Shown one piece after another: positions 50,913 to 61,376 of a stretch of 64,000 nucleotides of DNA (within the stretch, counting starts at the first letter, position 1; each line of letters opens with the position of its first letter). Under the pieces are notes generated by a model. It ran no database searches and had not been told where the DNA came from. It saw only the letters and a list, made by a program, of their open reading frames with translations. Made by a program: the position numbers and the translations under genes. Origin of the DNA: Aerococcaceae bacterium DSM 111176 (lineage in GTDB: Bacteria; Bacillota; Bacilli; Lactobacillales; Aerococcaceae). The stretch lies in contig JACBXN010000001.1 of NCBI GenBank assembly GCA_015863215.1, positions 1 through 64,000 on the forward strand, read 5' to 3'.

Positions 50913-51440
50913 ATGGAATTTACACAATTAGTTCAGTTACGCCGTTCAGATTATGACATTGATGACCAAGTTACTTTATCAAAAAACGAAATCACACAAA
51001 TGATCGAAGACATTATTTCAAATTCCCCAACAGCTTATAATGCGCAATCTTTTCAAGTATTAGTCCTTTATGACGAACATCACCATACACTTTGGGATGC
51101 ACTAGAACGTGAACAACCCGGCTTTGGAACCATCGTATTATTTGCGGATAATGACGCTATTGAAGAACGTATGCCTACAACACCAGACCGCCAAGAAATC
51201 TACAAAAACCAAGACTCTGCTATTCTAGCTTATGCTCTCTGGTTGGCGTTAAATAATATCAACTTAGGCGCTACGTTGCATCACTTTAATATTGGCGATG
51301 ACCACTTGGTGAGAGATTTATTTGATCTACCTGATTCATGGGAAATGATTGCTCAAATGCCTTTCGGCCGAGTTGTTAAGCCGACACCTAAGAGTGAGCG
51401 CTTACCTGCACATCAATTTATCACAGTTTTAGAAGACTAA
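50913..51440 (+). CDS. Nitroreductase-family flavoprotein
   Basis: An FMN-dependent reductase of 175 residues, shorter than the usual 200. The N-terminal RRSDYDID and NSPTAYNAQSFQVLVLYDEHH match the FMN-binding start of the family. ALWLALNNINLGATLHHF is the central helix, and QMPFGRVVKPTPKSERLP the C-terminal motif. It resembles the Frp/YdgI-type oxygen-insensitive enzymes. The substrate is unknown. ATG 50913 follows a GGGGG site. A terminator follows the gene. Confidence 0.85.
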   Translation: MEFTQLVQLRRSDYDIDDQVTLSKNEITQMIEDIISNSPTAYNAQSFQVLVLYDEHHHTLWDALEREQPGFGTIVLFADNDAIEERMPTTPDRQEIYKNQDSAILAYALWLALNNINLGATLHHFNIGDDHLVRDLFDLPDSWEMIAQMPFGRVVKPTPKSERLPAHQFITVLED

Positions 51441-51472
51441 AAAAGCATCACTTCAAATTTTGAAGTGATGCT
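51438..51472 (-). terminator. cadA terminator (also behind the nitroreductase)
   Basis: A perfect 12-bp stem AGCATCACTTCA/TGAAGTGATGCT with TTTTTTAG on the minus strand. On the plus strand the T tract is poor. Confidence 0.85.
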
Positions 51473-51480
51473 TCGTTACA

Positions 51481-53565
51481 TTATTTTAAAGTTCGCAGAG
51501 CATTAAACACTGCAATAATTGTAACACCAACATCAGCGAAAATAGCTTCCCACATTGTAGATATTCCGAATGTTGCTAATATTAGAAAGAATACCTTAAT
51601 ACCAATTGCCAGATAAATATTTTGTTTGGCGATTTTTAAAGTTTTACGTGAGATTTCAATGGCTGTTGGTAATTTAGTTAACGCATCATCCATTAATACA
51701 ATGTCTGCTGATTCAATCGCTGCGTCTGAACCTAATCCCCCCATCGCAATCCCTACATCGGCACGCGCTAAAACAGGAGCATCATTAATCCCATCACCGA
51801 CAAAGGCAATATTACCATTTTGATTATGTGATTGGTCAAGTAATTTCTCAAATTCGGTTACTTTATCCTGAGGTAGTAAATGACCCAATGCTACGTCTAC
51901 ACCCACTGTTTCAGCAATTTCATCCACTGTTTCTTGACGGTCACCTGAAAGCAGTACTACTTGATCTACACCGATTGATTTCAGTGCGTGAATAGCCTGT
52001 TTAGAATCCTCTTTAATTTGATCTAATATTTGAACGACTCCAAGCAATTCATTACCATCTGAAACATATACAAGGGTAGCAACACTTGTTGTCGCCGGAA
52101 CTTCAACATTAATATCCTGCATTAATTGACGGTTTCCAGCGTAAAATAATTGTCCGTCAACCTTCCCTTTGAGCCCTCGTCCAGCTATATCCTCTAATTC
52201 ACTTACTCGTTCTATCTCTACGTCTTTCCCGTAATACTCACGAATTGATAGTGCAATAGGATGAGATGAATGGCCTTCCAAATGTGCTAATTTCTCTATC
52301 AACTCTGCCTCATCTATACCGTTTGTCTCCACGTGGTCAACCGCAAAATTCCCCTTAGTAATCGTTCCAGTTTTGTCTAAAACCATTGTCTGAACTTTTG
52401 CTAACTCTTCTAAATAATTTCCACCTTTAACTAGGATCCCGTGCTTAGCAGCACCACCTATACCACCATAAAATGACAAGGGCACTGAAATAACTAACGC
52501 ACATGGACAAGAAATAACTAAAAATTGGAGTGCTCGGTATAACCAATTTTCCCAACCGCTACCTATAATTAATGGTGGCACAATCGCTAAACCAATCGCT
52601 AAAAACACCACAATCGGAGTATAATAACGTGCAAATTTAGTAATGAATTTTTCCGTCTTTGCTTTCTTAGCTGAAGCATTTTCAACTAGTTCAATAATTT
52701 GGTTAACCGTAGATTGTGCAAATGGTTTAGTTACTTGAACCTCTATAGGGGATGTTAAATTAATAACACCTGAATTAATTGTTCCATCTACGCTTATTGA
52801 TTGAGGCAGTGACTCACCTGTTAGTGCAGATGTATCTAGAGTGGAATTACCAGAAGTTACAATCCCATCGAGGGGAACTTTCTCACCAGGTTTCACTAAG
52901 ATAATTTCATCCACTGCCACTTGATTTGGATCTACTTGAGTCCAATTATTCGCAGATTTAATCCATGCAAAATCTGGACGGATATCCATCAAATCTGAAA
53001 TAGATTTACGAGAATGATCAACAGCACGGCCTTGGAACCACTCGCCTACTTGATAAAACAGCATCACCGCGATCGCTTCTGCATATTCACCTATCCCAAA
53101 AGCTCCCAATGTCGCAATTGTCATTAAGAAGTTTTCATCAAACCAGTTTCCCTTACTAATTTGTCTAAATGTAGTTCCTAGAACATCTTGTGCAATAATG
53201 AAATAGAAGATGCCGTAATAAATGAGCGCTTGCCATTGTGTTAATTCTATAAAGAATCCTAGCGCAAACCCAAATGTAGTAATAATTATCCGAATTAAGT
53301 CGAAGTCATATTTCTTTTCCTCTATAGATGTAATAACCTCATTCTCGGGAATGACTTGAATTCCGTCTTCAATTGAATCTACAAGTGTTTGTAATTCATT
53401 AACAAATTGTTGATTGTTCTCTTGTGTCGTATTAACATTTAATTGTGTCTGAATAAAATTGATATGAGCATGTTCAACTTCCTTCAGATCATTTAATTTC
53501 ACTTCAATTTTACTGGCACAATGCGCACAATCCAATCCTTTTAATTGATATTTATACGTTGACAT
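51481..53565 (-). CDS. cadA: Zn/Cd/Pb-exporting P1B-2 ATPase
   Basis: This ATPase exports zinc, cadmium and lead from the cytoplasm. The 694-residue protein has one N-terminal HMA domain with CAHC (residues 13-16), TGES near 250, the transport motif CPC (353-355, in ISCPCALVIS), DKTGT (397-401) and GDGINDAPVLARAD. The last membrane helices lack the P1B-4 motif of the other ATPase. Its start overlaps the cadC stop by 14 bases. The two metal ATPases in this window belong to different classes and have different controls. Confidence 0.93.
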   Translation of the reverse strand: MSTYKYQLKGLDCAHCASKIEVKLNDLKEVEHAHINFIQTQLNVNTTQENNQQFVNELQTLVDSIEDGIQVIPENEVITSIEEKKYDFDLIRIIITTFGFALGFFIELTQWQALIYYGIFYFIIAQDVLGTTFRQISKGNWFDENFLMTIATLGAFGIGEYAEAIAVMLFYQVGEWFQGRAVDHSRKSISDLMDIRPDFAWIKSANNWTQVDPNQVAVDEIILVKPGEKVPLDGIVTSGNSTLDTSALTGESLPQSISVDGTINSGVINLTSPIEVQVTKPFAQSTVNQIIELVENASAKKAKTEKFITKFARYYTPIVVFLAIGLAIVPPLIIGSGWENWLYRALQFLVISCPCALVISVPLSFYGGIGGAAKHGILVKGGNYLEELAKVQTMVLDKTGTITKGNFAVDHVETNGIDEAELIEKLAHLEGHSSHPIALSIREYYGKDVEIERVSELEDIAGRGLKGKVDGQLFYAGNRQLMQDINVEVPATTSVATLVYVSDGNELLGVVQILDQIKEDSKQAIHALKSIGVDQVVLLSGDRQETVDEIAETVGVDVALGHLLPQDKVTEFEKLLDQSHNQNGNIAFVGDGINDAPVLARADVGIAMGGLGSDAAIESADIVLMDDALTKLPTAIEISRKTLKIAKQNIYLAIGIKVFFLILATFGISTMWEAIFADVGVTIIAVFNALRTLK

Positions 53566-53920
53566 GATGTTCCTCGCTTTCTTGTATATGTGTTTTAGAA
53601 TTTTCTATAATATCTACAACATGATTATCAATCAGTGAATAGAATACATTGCGTCCTTCTTTACGACTTTTCACCAAATTCGCTTCACGTAAATACCTCA
53701 ATTGATGTGAAATAGCGGATTTCGATTTCCCAATAATATAAGCCAAATCACACACACACAATTCATGACTTGTTAAACTGACAAGTATCTTGAGACGCGT
53801 CTCATCTGCGATTGCTTTATAAAAAACTAACATTGATTGAAATCCCATTGGATCCAATGCTTCTGCTTGCACCTTATCCACTGCATCTTGATGAATAATA
53901 TCTTCTCTACATTGTTCCAT
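53552..53920 (-). CDS. cadC: ArsR/SmtB-family metal repressor
   Basis: This repressor of the efflux ATPase is released by Cd, Pb or Zn. The 122-residue protein has a winged helix (SKSAISHQLRYLREANLVKSRKEGRNVFYSL). Metal ligands of the CadC type are visible: ELCVCDL in the helix before the recognition region, and Cys4 at the N-terminus. The C-terminus ends in HIQESEEHHVNV, where His residues could form the zinc site of the alpha-5 type. Two dyads at 53937-53994 are its probable operators. It is co-transcribed and overlapping with cadA. Confidence 0.92.
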   Translation of the reverse strand: MEQCREDIIHQDAVDKVQAEALDPMGFQSMLVFYKAIADETRLKILVSLTSHELCVCDLAYIIGKSKSAISHQLRYLREANLVKSRKEGRNVFYSLIDNHVVDIIENSKTHIQESEEHHVNV

Positions 53921-53936
53921 CTAATCATCCTCTCTA

Positions 53937-53994
53937 ATAGTTGAATGCTCTCTCAACTATTATTATAAAGATAGTTGAAGGGACATTCAACTAT
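53937..53994 (-). promoter_or_regulatory. cadC promoter with two CadC-type operators
   Basis: Promoter TTGAAT (53985-53990), 17 bases, TATAAT (53962-53967) on the minus strand. Two dyads ATAGTTGA-N8-TCAACTAT lie at 53937-53960 and 53971-53994, centred 34 bp apart. One covers the -35/spacer and the other the start of the transcript. Confidence 0.85.
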
Positions 53995-54049
53995 CAATTT
54001 CAAATCTTGGGAAATTCTTTACGAAAAAACTGATAAATCCACACTTCAC

Positions 54050-54118
54050 GCAAACGCTTACAAAAGTTGCGCATTTCAACAGAAAACGTTTGCACTAGTA
54101 GCGTATTTTTTATATAAT
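54050..54118 (+). promoter_or_regulatory. malQ promoter with LacI-type (MalR-like) operators
   Basis: TTGCAC (54090-54095), 17 bases, TATAAT (54113-54118). GAAAACGTTTGCA (54082-54094) overlaps the -35, and a second site GCAAACGCTTAC (54050-54061) is centred 32 bp upstream, about three helical turns. The former recurs at the same position in the promoter at 62693. Confidence 0.75.
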
Positions 54119-54148
54119 TATCTTAACAATACAATTGGAGGTTTTTAT

Positions 54149-55681
54149 ATGAAACGTGCGAGTGGTGTTTTAATGCACATATCCTCATTACCTAACGAAT
54201 ATGGTATCGGTAGTTTCGGCGAATCAGCTTACGACTTTGTTGATTTCTTACATGAAACAAAGCAAACTTACTGGCAAATTCTACCGTTAACAACAACTAG
54301 TTACGGCGACTCACCTTATCAATCTTTCTCAGCTTTTGCTGGAAATACACACTTTATCGATTTACCTAGACTTGTTGAAAAAGACTATTTGGCTGCATCA
54401 GATATTGAAGGTATCGACTTTGGCGATAATCCAATCGACGTCGATTACGAAAAGGTATTCTATAACCGCCGCCCTATTTTAGAAAAAGCGGTCAGCAACT
54501 TCTTACGCTTACATGGCCATAGCGAGGTATATCAAGCTTTCATTAATCATAATGCAGATTGGCTAGAGCCTTTCTCTGAGTTTATGTCTATCAAAGAAGT
54601 CAATGATAATAAATCTTGGACTGAATGGGATGACAAGGTAAAATACCGTGATGCTGAAACGCTTGACCAATACCGTTCAGCATTACAAGATAAGATTAAT
54701 TATCACTTAGTGACACAATTCTTCTTCAATCAACAGTGGTTAGAGTTGAAAACTTATGCCAACTCGAAAAATATTTCAATCATTGGAGACCTACCTATCT
54801 ATGTTTCTTTAGATAGCGTTGAAATGTGGCAAACACCACATCTATTCAAGGTGGACGAGAACTTAGTTCCGTTAACAGTATCTGGAACACCACCTGATAA
54901 TTTCTCAGATGAAGGACAGTATTGGGGTAATCCAATTTATAACTGGGAATATATGGATGACAATAATTATGACTGGTGGAAACGCCGTTTAGAAGCTAAC
55001 TTCGAGTTATATGACTATGTTCGTATTGATCATTTCAAAGGGTTCGAATCATTCTGGGAAGTGCCCTTTGGTGCTGAATCTGCAGCAGCAGGTAAGTGGA
55101 CAAAAGGTCCAGGTATGAAATTATTCGATGCCATCAAAGAAGACCTTGGCGAATTACAAATCATTGCCGAAGATTTAGGTTTCTTAACCAAAGACGTTGA
55201 ACAATTACTTGAAGATTCAGGTTATCCTGGAATGCGTATTTTACAATTCGGATTCAATGGTGTTGAAGATTCACGTGACCTACCGCATCATTTCCAAGCA
55301 CATAGTATTGCATATGTCGGTACCCATGATAATATGACCGCATTAGGTTGGTATCAAGACGCAGCGACTCAAATACAACGTGACCAAATGGATGAATATT
55401 TAATGCGCCGTAGAGGAGAATCTCCGGCTAATGCATTAAACCGTGGTATTGCACAAAGTCCAGCAAATACAGCCATTTACACAATGCAAGACTTGCTTGA
55501 ATTAGACAATGACGCCCGTATGAATGAACCAAATACAATTGGTATCAACTGGCGCTGGCGTATGGAAGAAGGCGACATTACTATCGACCTTAAAGAACGC
55601 TTGATTGATTTAACTGAAACATACTTCCGTGAATATGCAGCAGAAGAAGTTGAAACTCAAATCGAAGTGGATGAATATTAA
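54149..55681 (+). CDS. malQ: 4-alpha-glucanotransferase (amylomaltase), GH77
   Basis: This enzyme transfers glucan segments between maltodextrins and releases glucose, in the cytoplasm. The 510-residue protein has the GH77 pattern: RASGVLMHISSLPNEYGIGSFG at the N-terminus, IGDLPIYVSLDSVEMW near residue 215, VRIDHFKGFESFWEVP with the nucleophile Asp near residue 292, IIAEDLGFLT with the catalytic Glu near residue 340, and YVGTHDN near residue 391. ATG 54149 follows TTGGAGG; the longer in-frame start at 53975 overlaps the promoter and is rejected. It is divergent from cadC and convergent with the maltodextrin transport operon. Confidence 0.95.
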   Translation: MKRASGVLMHISSLPNEYGIGSFGESAYDFVDFLHETKQTYWQILPLTTTSYGDSPYQSFSAFAGNTHFIDLPRLVEKDYLAASDIEGIDFGDNPIDVDYEKVFYNRRPILEKAVSNFLRLHGHSEVYQAFINHNADWLEPFSEFMSIKEVNDNKSWTEWDDKVKYRDAETLDQYRSALQDKINYHLVTQFFFNQQWLELKTYANSKNISIIGDLPIYVSLDSVEMWQTPHLFKVDENLVPLTVSGTPPDNFSDEGQYWGNPIYNWEYMDDNNYDWWKRRLEANFELYDYVRIDHFKGFESFWEVPFGAESAAAGKWTKGPGMKLFDAIKEDLGELQIIAEDLGFLTKDVEQLLEDSGYPGMRILQFGFNGVEDSRDLPHHFQAHSIAYVGTHDNMTALGWYQDAATQIQRDQMDEYLMRRRGESPANALNRGIAQSPANTAIYTMQDLLELDNDARMNEPNTIGINWRWRMEEGDITIDLKERLIDLTETYFREYAAEEVETQIEVDEY

Positions 55682-55696
55682 TAATCACACCCTAAC

Positions 55697-55737
55697 CGGG
55701 GGAGAACTCAGTTTTACTGGGGGCTCTCCCGTTTTTT
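55697..55737 (+). terminator. malQ terminator
   Basis: An imperfect GC-rich stem (CGGGGGAG... with ...CTCTCCCG) followed by TTTTTT. Confidence 0.75.
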
Positions 55738-55793
55738 ATGTTGTTGGACTCATTGTTGCCCGCCTCAGAAATCAGTTTGTTTCTTTTCCAAAA

Positions 55794-55817
55794 TAAAAAA
55801 ACTCCCCGGAGGGAGTT
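55794..55817 (-). terminator. Terminator of the maltodextrin transport operon
   Basis: Stem AACTCCC/GGGGAGTT with a 3-base loop and T7 on the minus strand. Confidence 0.85.
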
Positions 55818-55834
55818 AAAAATATACAAACATA

Positions 55835-56935
55835 TTAACGCAGAACTTCACCCGTTTCTTTATCAAAGAAATGACCTTTAGTTAAGTTCATACCTAAATC
55901 AACCACTTCGCCAATTTCACGCGTGTCACGCGGATCAAGACGAGCGATCCATTCAATACCATCACGTTCTAAGTATAGAACTGCTTCGGCACCAGTCATT
56001 TCCTTAACCAATACCTTCCCTTCAATGTGCGCTTCAGGATTAGCATCCATTACGACTTGCTCAGCGTGAATATCTTCAGGACGAATACCAAAGACAAGTT
56101 CTTTGCCGTCATAGTTATTTGAATCTAAAATTCTTCTAAAAGGAGGCTGTGCTTCAAAGTCAAAGACGGATGAAGTTACACGGCCATCTTTATAAGTAAC
56201 ATCAAAGAAATTCATCGCAGGAGAACCCATAAATCCAGCAACGAAAATATTAGCTGGCTTATTGTAAACATCTTCAGGCGTTCCGATTTGTTGAATAATT
56301 CCTTCATTCAATACAACAATACGTGTTGCAAGTGTCATGGCTTCTGTTTGGTCATGGGTAACATAAATACTCGTTGTTTCTAAACGATTATGTAGCTTAG
56401 CAATTTCAGTACGCATTTGAACACGTAATTTCGCGTCTAAGTTTGATAAAGGCTCATCCATGAGGAACACCTTCGCGTCACGGACGATAGCACGTCCTAA
56501 AGCAACACGCTGTCTTTGCCCTCCGGAAAGGGCTGCAGGTTTACGTTCAAGTAAATCAGTTAAACCTAAAATTTCTGCTGCTTCCCTAACGCGTTTATCA
56601 ATTTCATCTTTGGAATATTTACGTAATTTCAGACCATAGGCCATATTGTCATAAACTGTCATATGTGGGTATAGGGCATAGTTTTGGAAAACCATCGCGA
56701 TATCGCGGTCTTTAGGTTCAACATCGTTCATGACATTTCCGTCAATGACAAGTTCCCCTTGAGAAATATCTTCAAGTCCTGCGATCATACGTAATGTTGT
56801 TGATTTCCCACATCCTGATGGTCCAACAAAGACAATAAATTCACGGTCCTCGATTGTCATATCAAAATCTGAGACCGAATACTTATCGTTACCCGGATAT
56901 TGTTTGTATATATGGTTTAAATTAATTTCGACCAT
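55835..56935 (-). CDS. msmX: Sugar ABC importer ATPase, MsmX/MalK type
   Basis: This ATPase energises carbohydrate ABC importers. The 366-residue protein has Walker [10 protein letters not shown] near residue 38, signature LSGGQRQR near residue 135, Walker [15 protein letters not shown] near residue 155, and the H-loop YVTHDQTEA. The C-terminal MalK-like regulatory domain carries VFGIRPEDI near residue 285. It is placed last in the maltodextrin operon, one base after malA. In Firmicutes, ATPases of this type often serve several sugar importers. Confidence 0.93.
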   Translation of the reverse strand: MVEINLNHIYKQYPGNDKYSVSDFDMTIEDREFIVFVGPSGCGKSTTLRMIAGLEDISQGELVIDGNVMNDVEPKDRDIAMVFQNYALYPHMTVYDNMAYGLKLRKYSKDEIDKRVREAAEILGLTDLLERKPAALSGGQRQRVALGRAIVRDAKVFLMDEPLSNLDAKLRVQMRTEIAKLHNRLETTSIYVTHDQTEAMTLATRIVVLNEGIIQQIGTPEDVYNKPANIFVAGFMGSPAMNFFDVTYKDGRVTSSVFDFEAQPPFRRILDSNNYDGKELVFGIRPEDIHAEQVVMDANPEAHIEGKVLVKEMTGAEAVLYLERDGIEWIARLDPRDTREIGEVVDLGMNLTKGHFFDKETGEVLR

Positions 56936-57793
56936 TTAGAAAACCTCTTTCTCATCTTTTCGATTTTTCTTGATTCTTTGTCTTTCAGCATAGGCATCAT
57001 TAAAATGCGTGTTCCAATAAGATAACATCAGCATTAGGACGAATCCTAAGCCTTGAATTGTAAATACAAGTGCCGTATCACTTGATATAAACCCAATGAT
57101 AGCAGCAATTAATGTTGGTAGCCCCATCGTATTTAATACCACTTGAAACGCATCTTTAAACCCATGAATATCGAATTGATCTAAATTTTTCATAAAACTT
57201 AAAATAAAACTTGTACCTAGAATAAGCCCTAACACATTCAATAAAACGAGCATTGTTATATTGATTACTCCAGTTAGGTAGATAGATAAACGGTTAGCAC
57301 TTGTAAATTGACGACTCAGCTCACTAATGAAAGCATCCACACCCTCTTGTTGCATCATTCGATCAACATCAATCGCTTGTTCAAATGTAATACTATCTGG
57401 TTCTCGAATAGCAATATTATCTTGTCCCAGGGTAAAAACTAAGGGTTGGGTGATTGATTCTAAATCAATCGTTTCATCCGCTATGTATGATATATATACC
57501 TCATCATTTTCGCGAATGACCGCACTTTCATTGGCTTCATATGCTTCTTGTAAACCCGTTACTATTTCATCATCCATTGTTTCAATAACCGTTGGGAAAT
57601 AGATAGTTAAATCCACTTCATTCACTTGAGCTAGCTGAAGCGATAAAGGCATCATTAGCAGTGCTTGCAAAAAGATAATCACAATGATTTGTTGCAATAC
57701 ACTTAAATACTTGCGGTTTGTAAATGAACGGGTCGGTGAAATAATCGTTTGAAAATAGTTAAGCGGAAAATAGTGTGATAGAGCCTTTGTCAT
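56936..57793 (-). CDS. malA: DUF1189 membrane protein, MalA-like
   Basis: A 285-residue membrane protein with an N-terminal helix (about 32-52), an extracellular domain of about 120 residues and three further helices. The layout and the position behind malG fit the DUF1189 proteins called MalA in streptococcal maltodextrin operons. The function is not established; it may support the importer. It overlaps the malG stop by four bases and touches the ATPase gene. Confidence 0.78.
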   Translation of the reverse strand: MTKALSHYFPLNYFQTIISPTRSFTNRKYLSVLQQIIVIIFLQALLMMPLSLQLAQVNEVDLTIYFPTVIETMDDEIVTGLQEAYEANESAVIRENDEVYISYIADETIDLESITQPLVFTLGQDNIAIREPDSITFEQAIDVDRMMQQEGVDAFISELSRQFTSANRLSIYLTGVINITMLVLLNVLGLILGTSFILSFMKNLDQFDIHGFKDAFQVVLNTMGLPTLIAAIIGFISSDTALVFTIQGLGFVLMLMLSYWNTHFNDAYAERQRIKKNRKDEKEVF

Positions 57794-58641
57794 CCTTTAG
57801 TACCACCGCTCGTTAATCCCGATACAAAGTTCTTTTGAAGTGCAAAGAACAGAATCGAAATTGGTACAGCGATTAAAATTGCCCCCGCTGCAAAGAGCGA
57901 TACTTGTTGATTTGTCGGGTCACTAATCATAGTCTGTAAACCAACGGCTACGGTATATGATTCTTGAGTTCTCAGTAAGAAACGAGCCAAGATATAGTCA
58001 CCAAATGGTCCCATGAATGCCCAAAGTGCTTGAACTGCAATCATAGGTCGCACTAATGGAAGGACAATATCCCAAAAACGTTTCAAGTGTCCTGCCCCAT
58101 CAATTTTAGCCGACTCATCTAAATCATAAGGAACTGTATCAAAGTACCCTTTCATTAGATAAGTATTCATCGGAATACCCCCACCAATATATAGTGCCGT
58201 TAAGAACCATGGTTGGTTCAATGCACGTAATAGGAAGGCCATTACGAAGAAGGCTGTTAAGGCAGCTGTTGTTGGTACCATCTGAACAATGATAAAGAAT
58301 TTTAATGAGTTTTTACGTCCAAGGAAACGGTAACGACTGTATGCATATCCTGCAATAGTAATAATCGCTACTTGAATGACCATCGTTGAAACTGCGATGA
58401 CAAGCGTATTCCAGTACCAAGTCCCGTATAATGTTTCCTCAAATAGTCGAACAAAATTATCAAATGTCCATTCACTAGAAAAATCTAGTACGAAAGCCGT
58501 TGTATTCCCGCCCTGGAATGCGGAAGACGCTGTAATTAACAATGGATAAATAATAATGATCGATAGAATAATCATATATAGGTAAGTGAAAAAGCGTCCT
58601 AGGAATCGATTAAATTTGGCTGATTGTGTTACGTTTTTCAT
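57790..58641 (-). CDS. malG: Maltodextrin ABC importer permease MalG
   Basis: A membrane subunit of 283 residues with six helices and the EAA-loop for ATPase contact ([28 protein letters not shown], near residues 170-198). It is homologous to MalG/MdxG. It overlaps malA at its end and begins two bases after malF. It forms the permease pore with MalF. Confidence 0.93.
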   Translation of the reverse strand: MKNVTQSAKFNRFLGRFFTYLYMIILSIIIIYPLLITASSAFQGGNTTAFVLDFSSEWTFDNFVRLFEETLYGTWYWNTLVIAVSTMVIQVAIITIAGYAYSRYRFLGRKNSLKFFIIVQMVPTTAALTAFFVMAFLLRALNQPWFLTALYIGGGIPMNTYLMKGYFDTVPYDLDESAKIDGAGHLKRFWDIVLPLVRPMIAVQALWAFMGPFGDYILARFLLRTQESYTVAVGLQTMISDPTNQQVSLFAAGAILIAVPISILFFALQKNFVSGLTSGGTKG

Positions 58642-58643
58642 AA

Positions 58644-59951
58644 TTATTCATCCTCCATATTAAATGATCCAGTACGTTTGAAGACGACCATTGAAATACC
58701 AATCACCAATAGCGATACGATAATCGTTAAAGCTGCGGCTAATGAGTATTGTGGTGATTGACCATTCGTCAATTTGAAGATCCAAGAAATTAGGATATCC
58801 GTTGCACCAGCACCCCCACCAACACTACCTGGTCCACCATTGTTAAATAGGTAGATCATTGAGAAGTTGTTGAAGTTTCCTGTGTATTGCGTAATAAATA
58901 CAGGAGCAGCCACTGCTAAAATCGTTGGTAATGTAATATCTTTAAATTGTCGCAATGCTCCAGCACCATCAATACGTGCTGCCTCATATAAGTCACCCGG
59001 AATGGATTGAAGAATACTAGTTACCATAACATAAATATATGGGAAACCTAACCATCCTTGAATCATGATGATGGCTGTTTTCGTCCAAGTAGGGTCCGTC
59101 TTCCAAGGTATTGTTCCAATATCCACAAATGGAATCAATTGGTTAAAGAACGGAATAACTTGCGTATTAATCGCTCCGAAAGAGTCATTAAACATATTCG
59201 AGAACGATAAAATCGTAATAAACGCAGGTACTGCCCAAGGAAGTAAGAATACAACCCCGAAGAAACGTTTAAATTTAATAAATGGTTGGTTAGCAACCAC
59301 TGCGGTGAAGACACCGACAACGATTTGTAATGTTGTTGCACTTAAAGTCCAAATTATTGTCCAGCTAAATACAGAGAGGAATGCATCTCTAAAGGTACTT
59401 AGGAAGAAAATATCTTGGAAATTTTCCAATCCTACCCAGTTTAATAAATTTGCCGGTGGCATATTCATAAAACTATAGTCCATAAATGCCATAAATACGG
59501 TAACTAATACTGGGAAGATAATCGCAAAAATCATCATCAAGTAAGCCGGTACAATGAGTAAATAGGGGAATCCATTTTGATAAATGTTGTTGGTCAAATC
59601 TCTAAATGTTTGACTCACTTCCAGTCCCGTATTCCATCTTGTAGCGACACGGTAAGCATCAACGATATTAAAAATATAGAAACCAATAAATATAATAGTG
59701 ACAAGTATTTGAATCGTCCCACGAATCATCATAAAGAGCGAATGATCCTCAAACGGCGTTACACCAAGGGTCATAAAATCAATGAGCGCTTGGTATCCAA
59801 AGACATACATTTCATAAATGAATAGTACTGTAATCGCGAAAAAGGCAATTGCTTTAATTGTTTGTTTATTATAAAGCTGTCCCAAGCCCGGCACTAACGA
59901 GAGTAGCGCTGCTTGTGTGGGATTCTTTATATTCTTTTCTTTTATTTCCAT
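58644..59951 (-). CDS. malF: Maltodextrin ABC importer permease MalF with N-terminal extension
   Basis: A 435-residue membrane subunit. The first 120 residues form an extra module with a TM2-like motif ([13 protein letters not shown]) and two to three helices before the standard six-helix permease. The EAA loop is [26 protein letters not shown] near residues 325-350. Such an extension occurs in MalF of Gram-positive bacteria. It is separated from malE by 160 bases that contain a terminator, so malF and the genes behind it depend on read-through or an unseen promoter. Confidence 0.92.
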   Translation of the reverse strand: MEIKEKNIKNPTQAALLSLVPGLGQLYNKQTIKAIAFFAITVLFIYEMYVFGYQALIDFMTLGVTPFEDHSLFMMIRGTIQILVTIIFIGFYIFNIVDAYRVATRWNTGLEVSQTFRDLTNNIYQNGFPYLLIVPAYLMMIFAIIFPVLVTVFMAFMDYSFMNMPPANLLNWVGLENFQDIFFLSTFRDAFLSVFSWTIIWTLSATTLQIVVGVFTAVVANQPFIKFKRFFGVVFLLPWAVPAFITILSFSNMFNDSFGAINTQVIPFFNQLIPFVDIGTIPWKTDPTWTKTAIIMIQGWLGFPYIYVMVTSILQSIPGDLYEAARIDGAGALRQFKDITLPTILAVAAPVFITQYTGNFNNFSMIYLFNNGGPGSVGGGAGATDILISWIFKLTNGQSPQYSLAAALTIIVSLLVIGISMVVFKRTGSFNMEDE

Positions 59952-60062
59952 TTAAATCTCTCATTTCTAAAGTAGTCGGACCAAGCAATGCCGAACCACT
60001 ATTTTGAATAATAGCATCACATAAAAATATAGTAGTTCAAACATCAATTGAGTCTATATTAG

Positions 60063-60099
60063 AAAAAAGGAGACGCCTCACCAATGTAAGGCTGTCTCC
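60063..60099 (-). terminator. Terminator or attenuator between malE and malF
   Basis: Stem GGAGAC-A-GCCT / AGGC-GTCTCC with one bulge, then TTTTTT on the minus strand. It probably reduces permease expression relative to the binding protein. Confidence 0.82.
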
Positions 60100-60114
60100 A
60101 GATTTTCAAGTCGA

Positions 60115-61353
60115 TTAATATTTCTGAGCGATCGAATCTGAAATTAATTGTACTGCTGCGTTTGCTGATTCTTCAGCTGTACTATTACCTGAAGCTGCAT
60201 CAAACATCATACTCTCAGCACCTGTCCAAACCTCAGCCATTTCTAAAATGTTTGGCATTGGAACAGCATTGTTATAAACTTCGATTACCGCTTGAGCTAA
60301 AGCATTATCACTTTCAGCTACTTGACTACGTGCGTTTTGGTTAGCTGGAACTTCGTTTAATTGTTCATACATCACCATTTGTTGTTCTTCTGAAGTTACC
60401 CACTCTATGAATTGTTGAGCACCTTCAACGTTTTGCGCGTATGTTGAAATTGTCCAAGCTTTACCTCCACCAAATGGTTGATATTCTTCACCATTGTTTA
60501 ATGTAGGAATTTTAACAACTTCGTAAGGAACGCCTGCTTCATTTAAGCTTGCTGCTTCCCATGGTCCAGCAATAATTGCTGCAGTGTTACCATCCATGAA
60601 TGATTGTTTAACAAAGTCAGGTGCAGAAGTAACGTCTAACATACCTTGTGGCCATGTATTTTGATACCATTCTGTTGCGTATTGAATACCTTCAATCGCA
60701 CCTTCATTGTTTAATCCGATATCTTGAGGATTTGTTCCGTCTTCACCGAATACATATCCACCGTAACCAGAAATTAATCCGTAAGCCATGTAGAAGTCAA
60801 CCCAGTTAGCTAAGAATCCAACGTTTTTACCTTCTTCACCTTCGAATGCAAAAGCTTCGTCTTGTGCAATAACTTCTAAGTCTTCAAATGTTTCTGGAGC
60901 AGCATCTAATAATTCAGTATTGTAATATAATACTATTGACTCGATTACTGTTGGTGCACCAAAGATTGTGTCATTTGCAGTTACTTGTTGAGCATCTGTG
61001 TCATCATAAATATCTCCATTTAATTCAATTGGTTGAATTTGTCCTGACACACCAAGTGACCCAACACGGTCATAAGGAGCAATCATAACATCAGCACCTG
61101 TTCCAGCAGGTCCATCTAATGATAAACCATCTAAAACATCAAACATGTCACGGTCCCAAACTTCAACCTCGATACCAGTTTCCTCAGTAAATTGGTCAAT
61201 ATTTGCCGCTACATAGTCATAGTGCCCTCCAGCTGCTACGATTAACTTATCTTGCGCTGATACTTCGGCAACGCTTACAAAACTTGTTGCAAACGGTACT
61301 GCTAAAACACCTGCAGCCATTAGCCCCTTCATCCATTTAGTAACTTTCTTCAT
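60115..61353 (-). CDS. malE: Maltodextrin-binding protein without lipobox
   Basis: The extracellular solute-binding protein of the maltodextrin importer. The 412-residue protein has the family 1 motifs DKLIVAAGGHYDYV at the mature start, IEVEVWDRDMFDVLD near residue 62, GNTAAIIAGPWEA near residue 258 and a WTGAESMMFDA end. The signal peptide ends in EVSA before Gln with no cysteine, which is unusual for a Gram-positive binding protein. ATG 61353 has AAGGGA upstream; the in-frame ATG at 61362 is too close to it. It follows the GH13 gene by 23 bases. Confidence 0.88.
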   Translation of the reverse strand: MKKVTKWMKGLMAAGVLAVPFATSFVSVAEVSAQDKLIVAAGGHYDYVAANIDQFTEETGIEVEVWDRDMFDVLDGLSLDGPAGTGADVMIAPYDRVGSLGVSGQIQPIELNGDIYDDTDAQQVTANDTIFGAPTVIESIVLYYNTELLDAAPETFEDLEVIAQDEAFAFEGEEGKNVGFLANWVDFYMAYGLISGYGGYVFGEDGTNPQDIGLNNEGAIEGIQYATEWYQNTWPQGMLDVTSAPDFVKQSFMDGNTAAIIAGPWEAASLNEAGVPYEVVKIPTLNNGEEYQPFGGGKAWTISTYAQNVEGAQQFIEWVTSEEQQMVMYEQLNEVPANQNARSQVAESDNALAQAVIEVYNNAVPMPNILEMAEVWTGAESMMFDAASGNSTAEESANAAVQLISDSIAQKY

Positions 61354-61376
61354 ACAAAACATTCCCTTCTTCTTTT

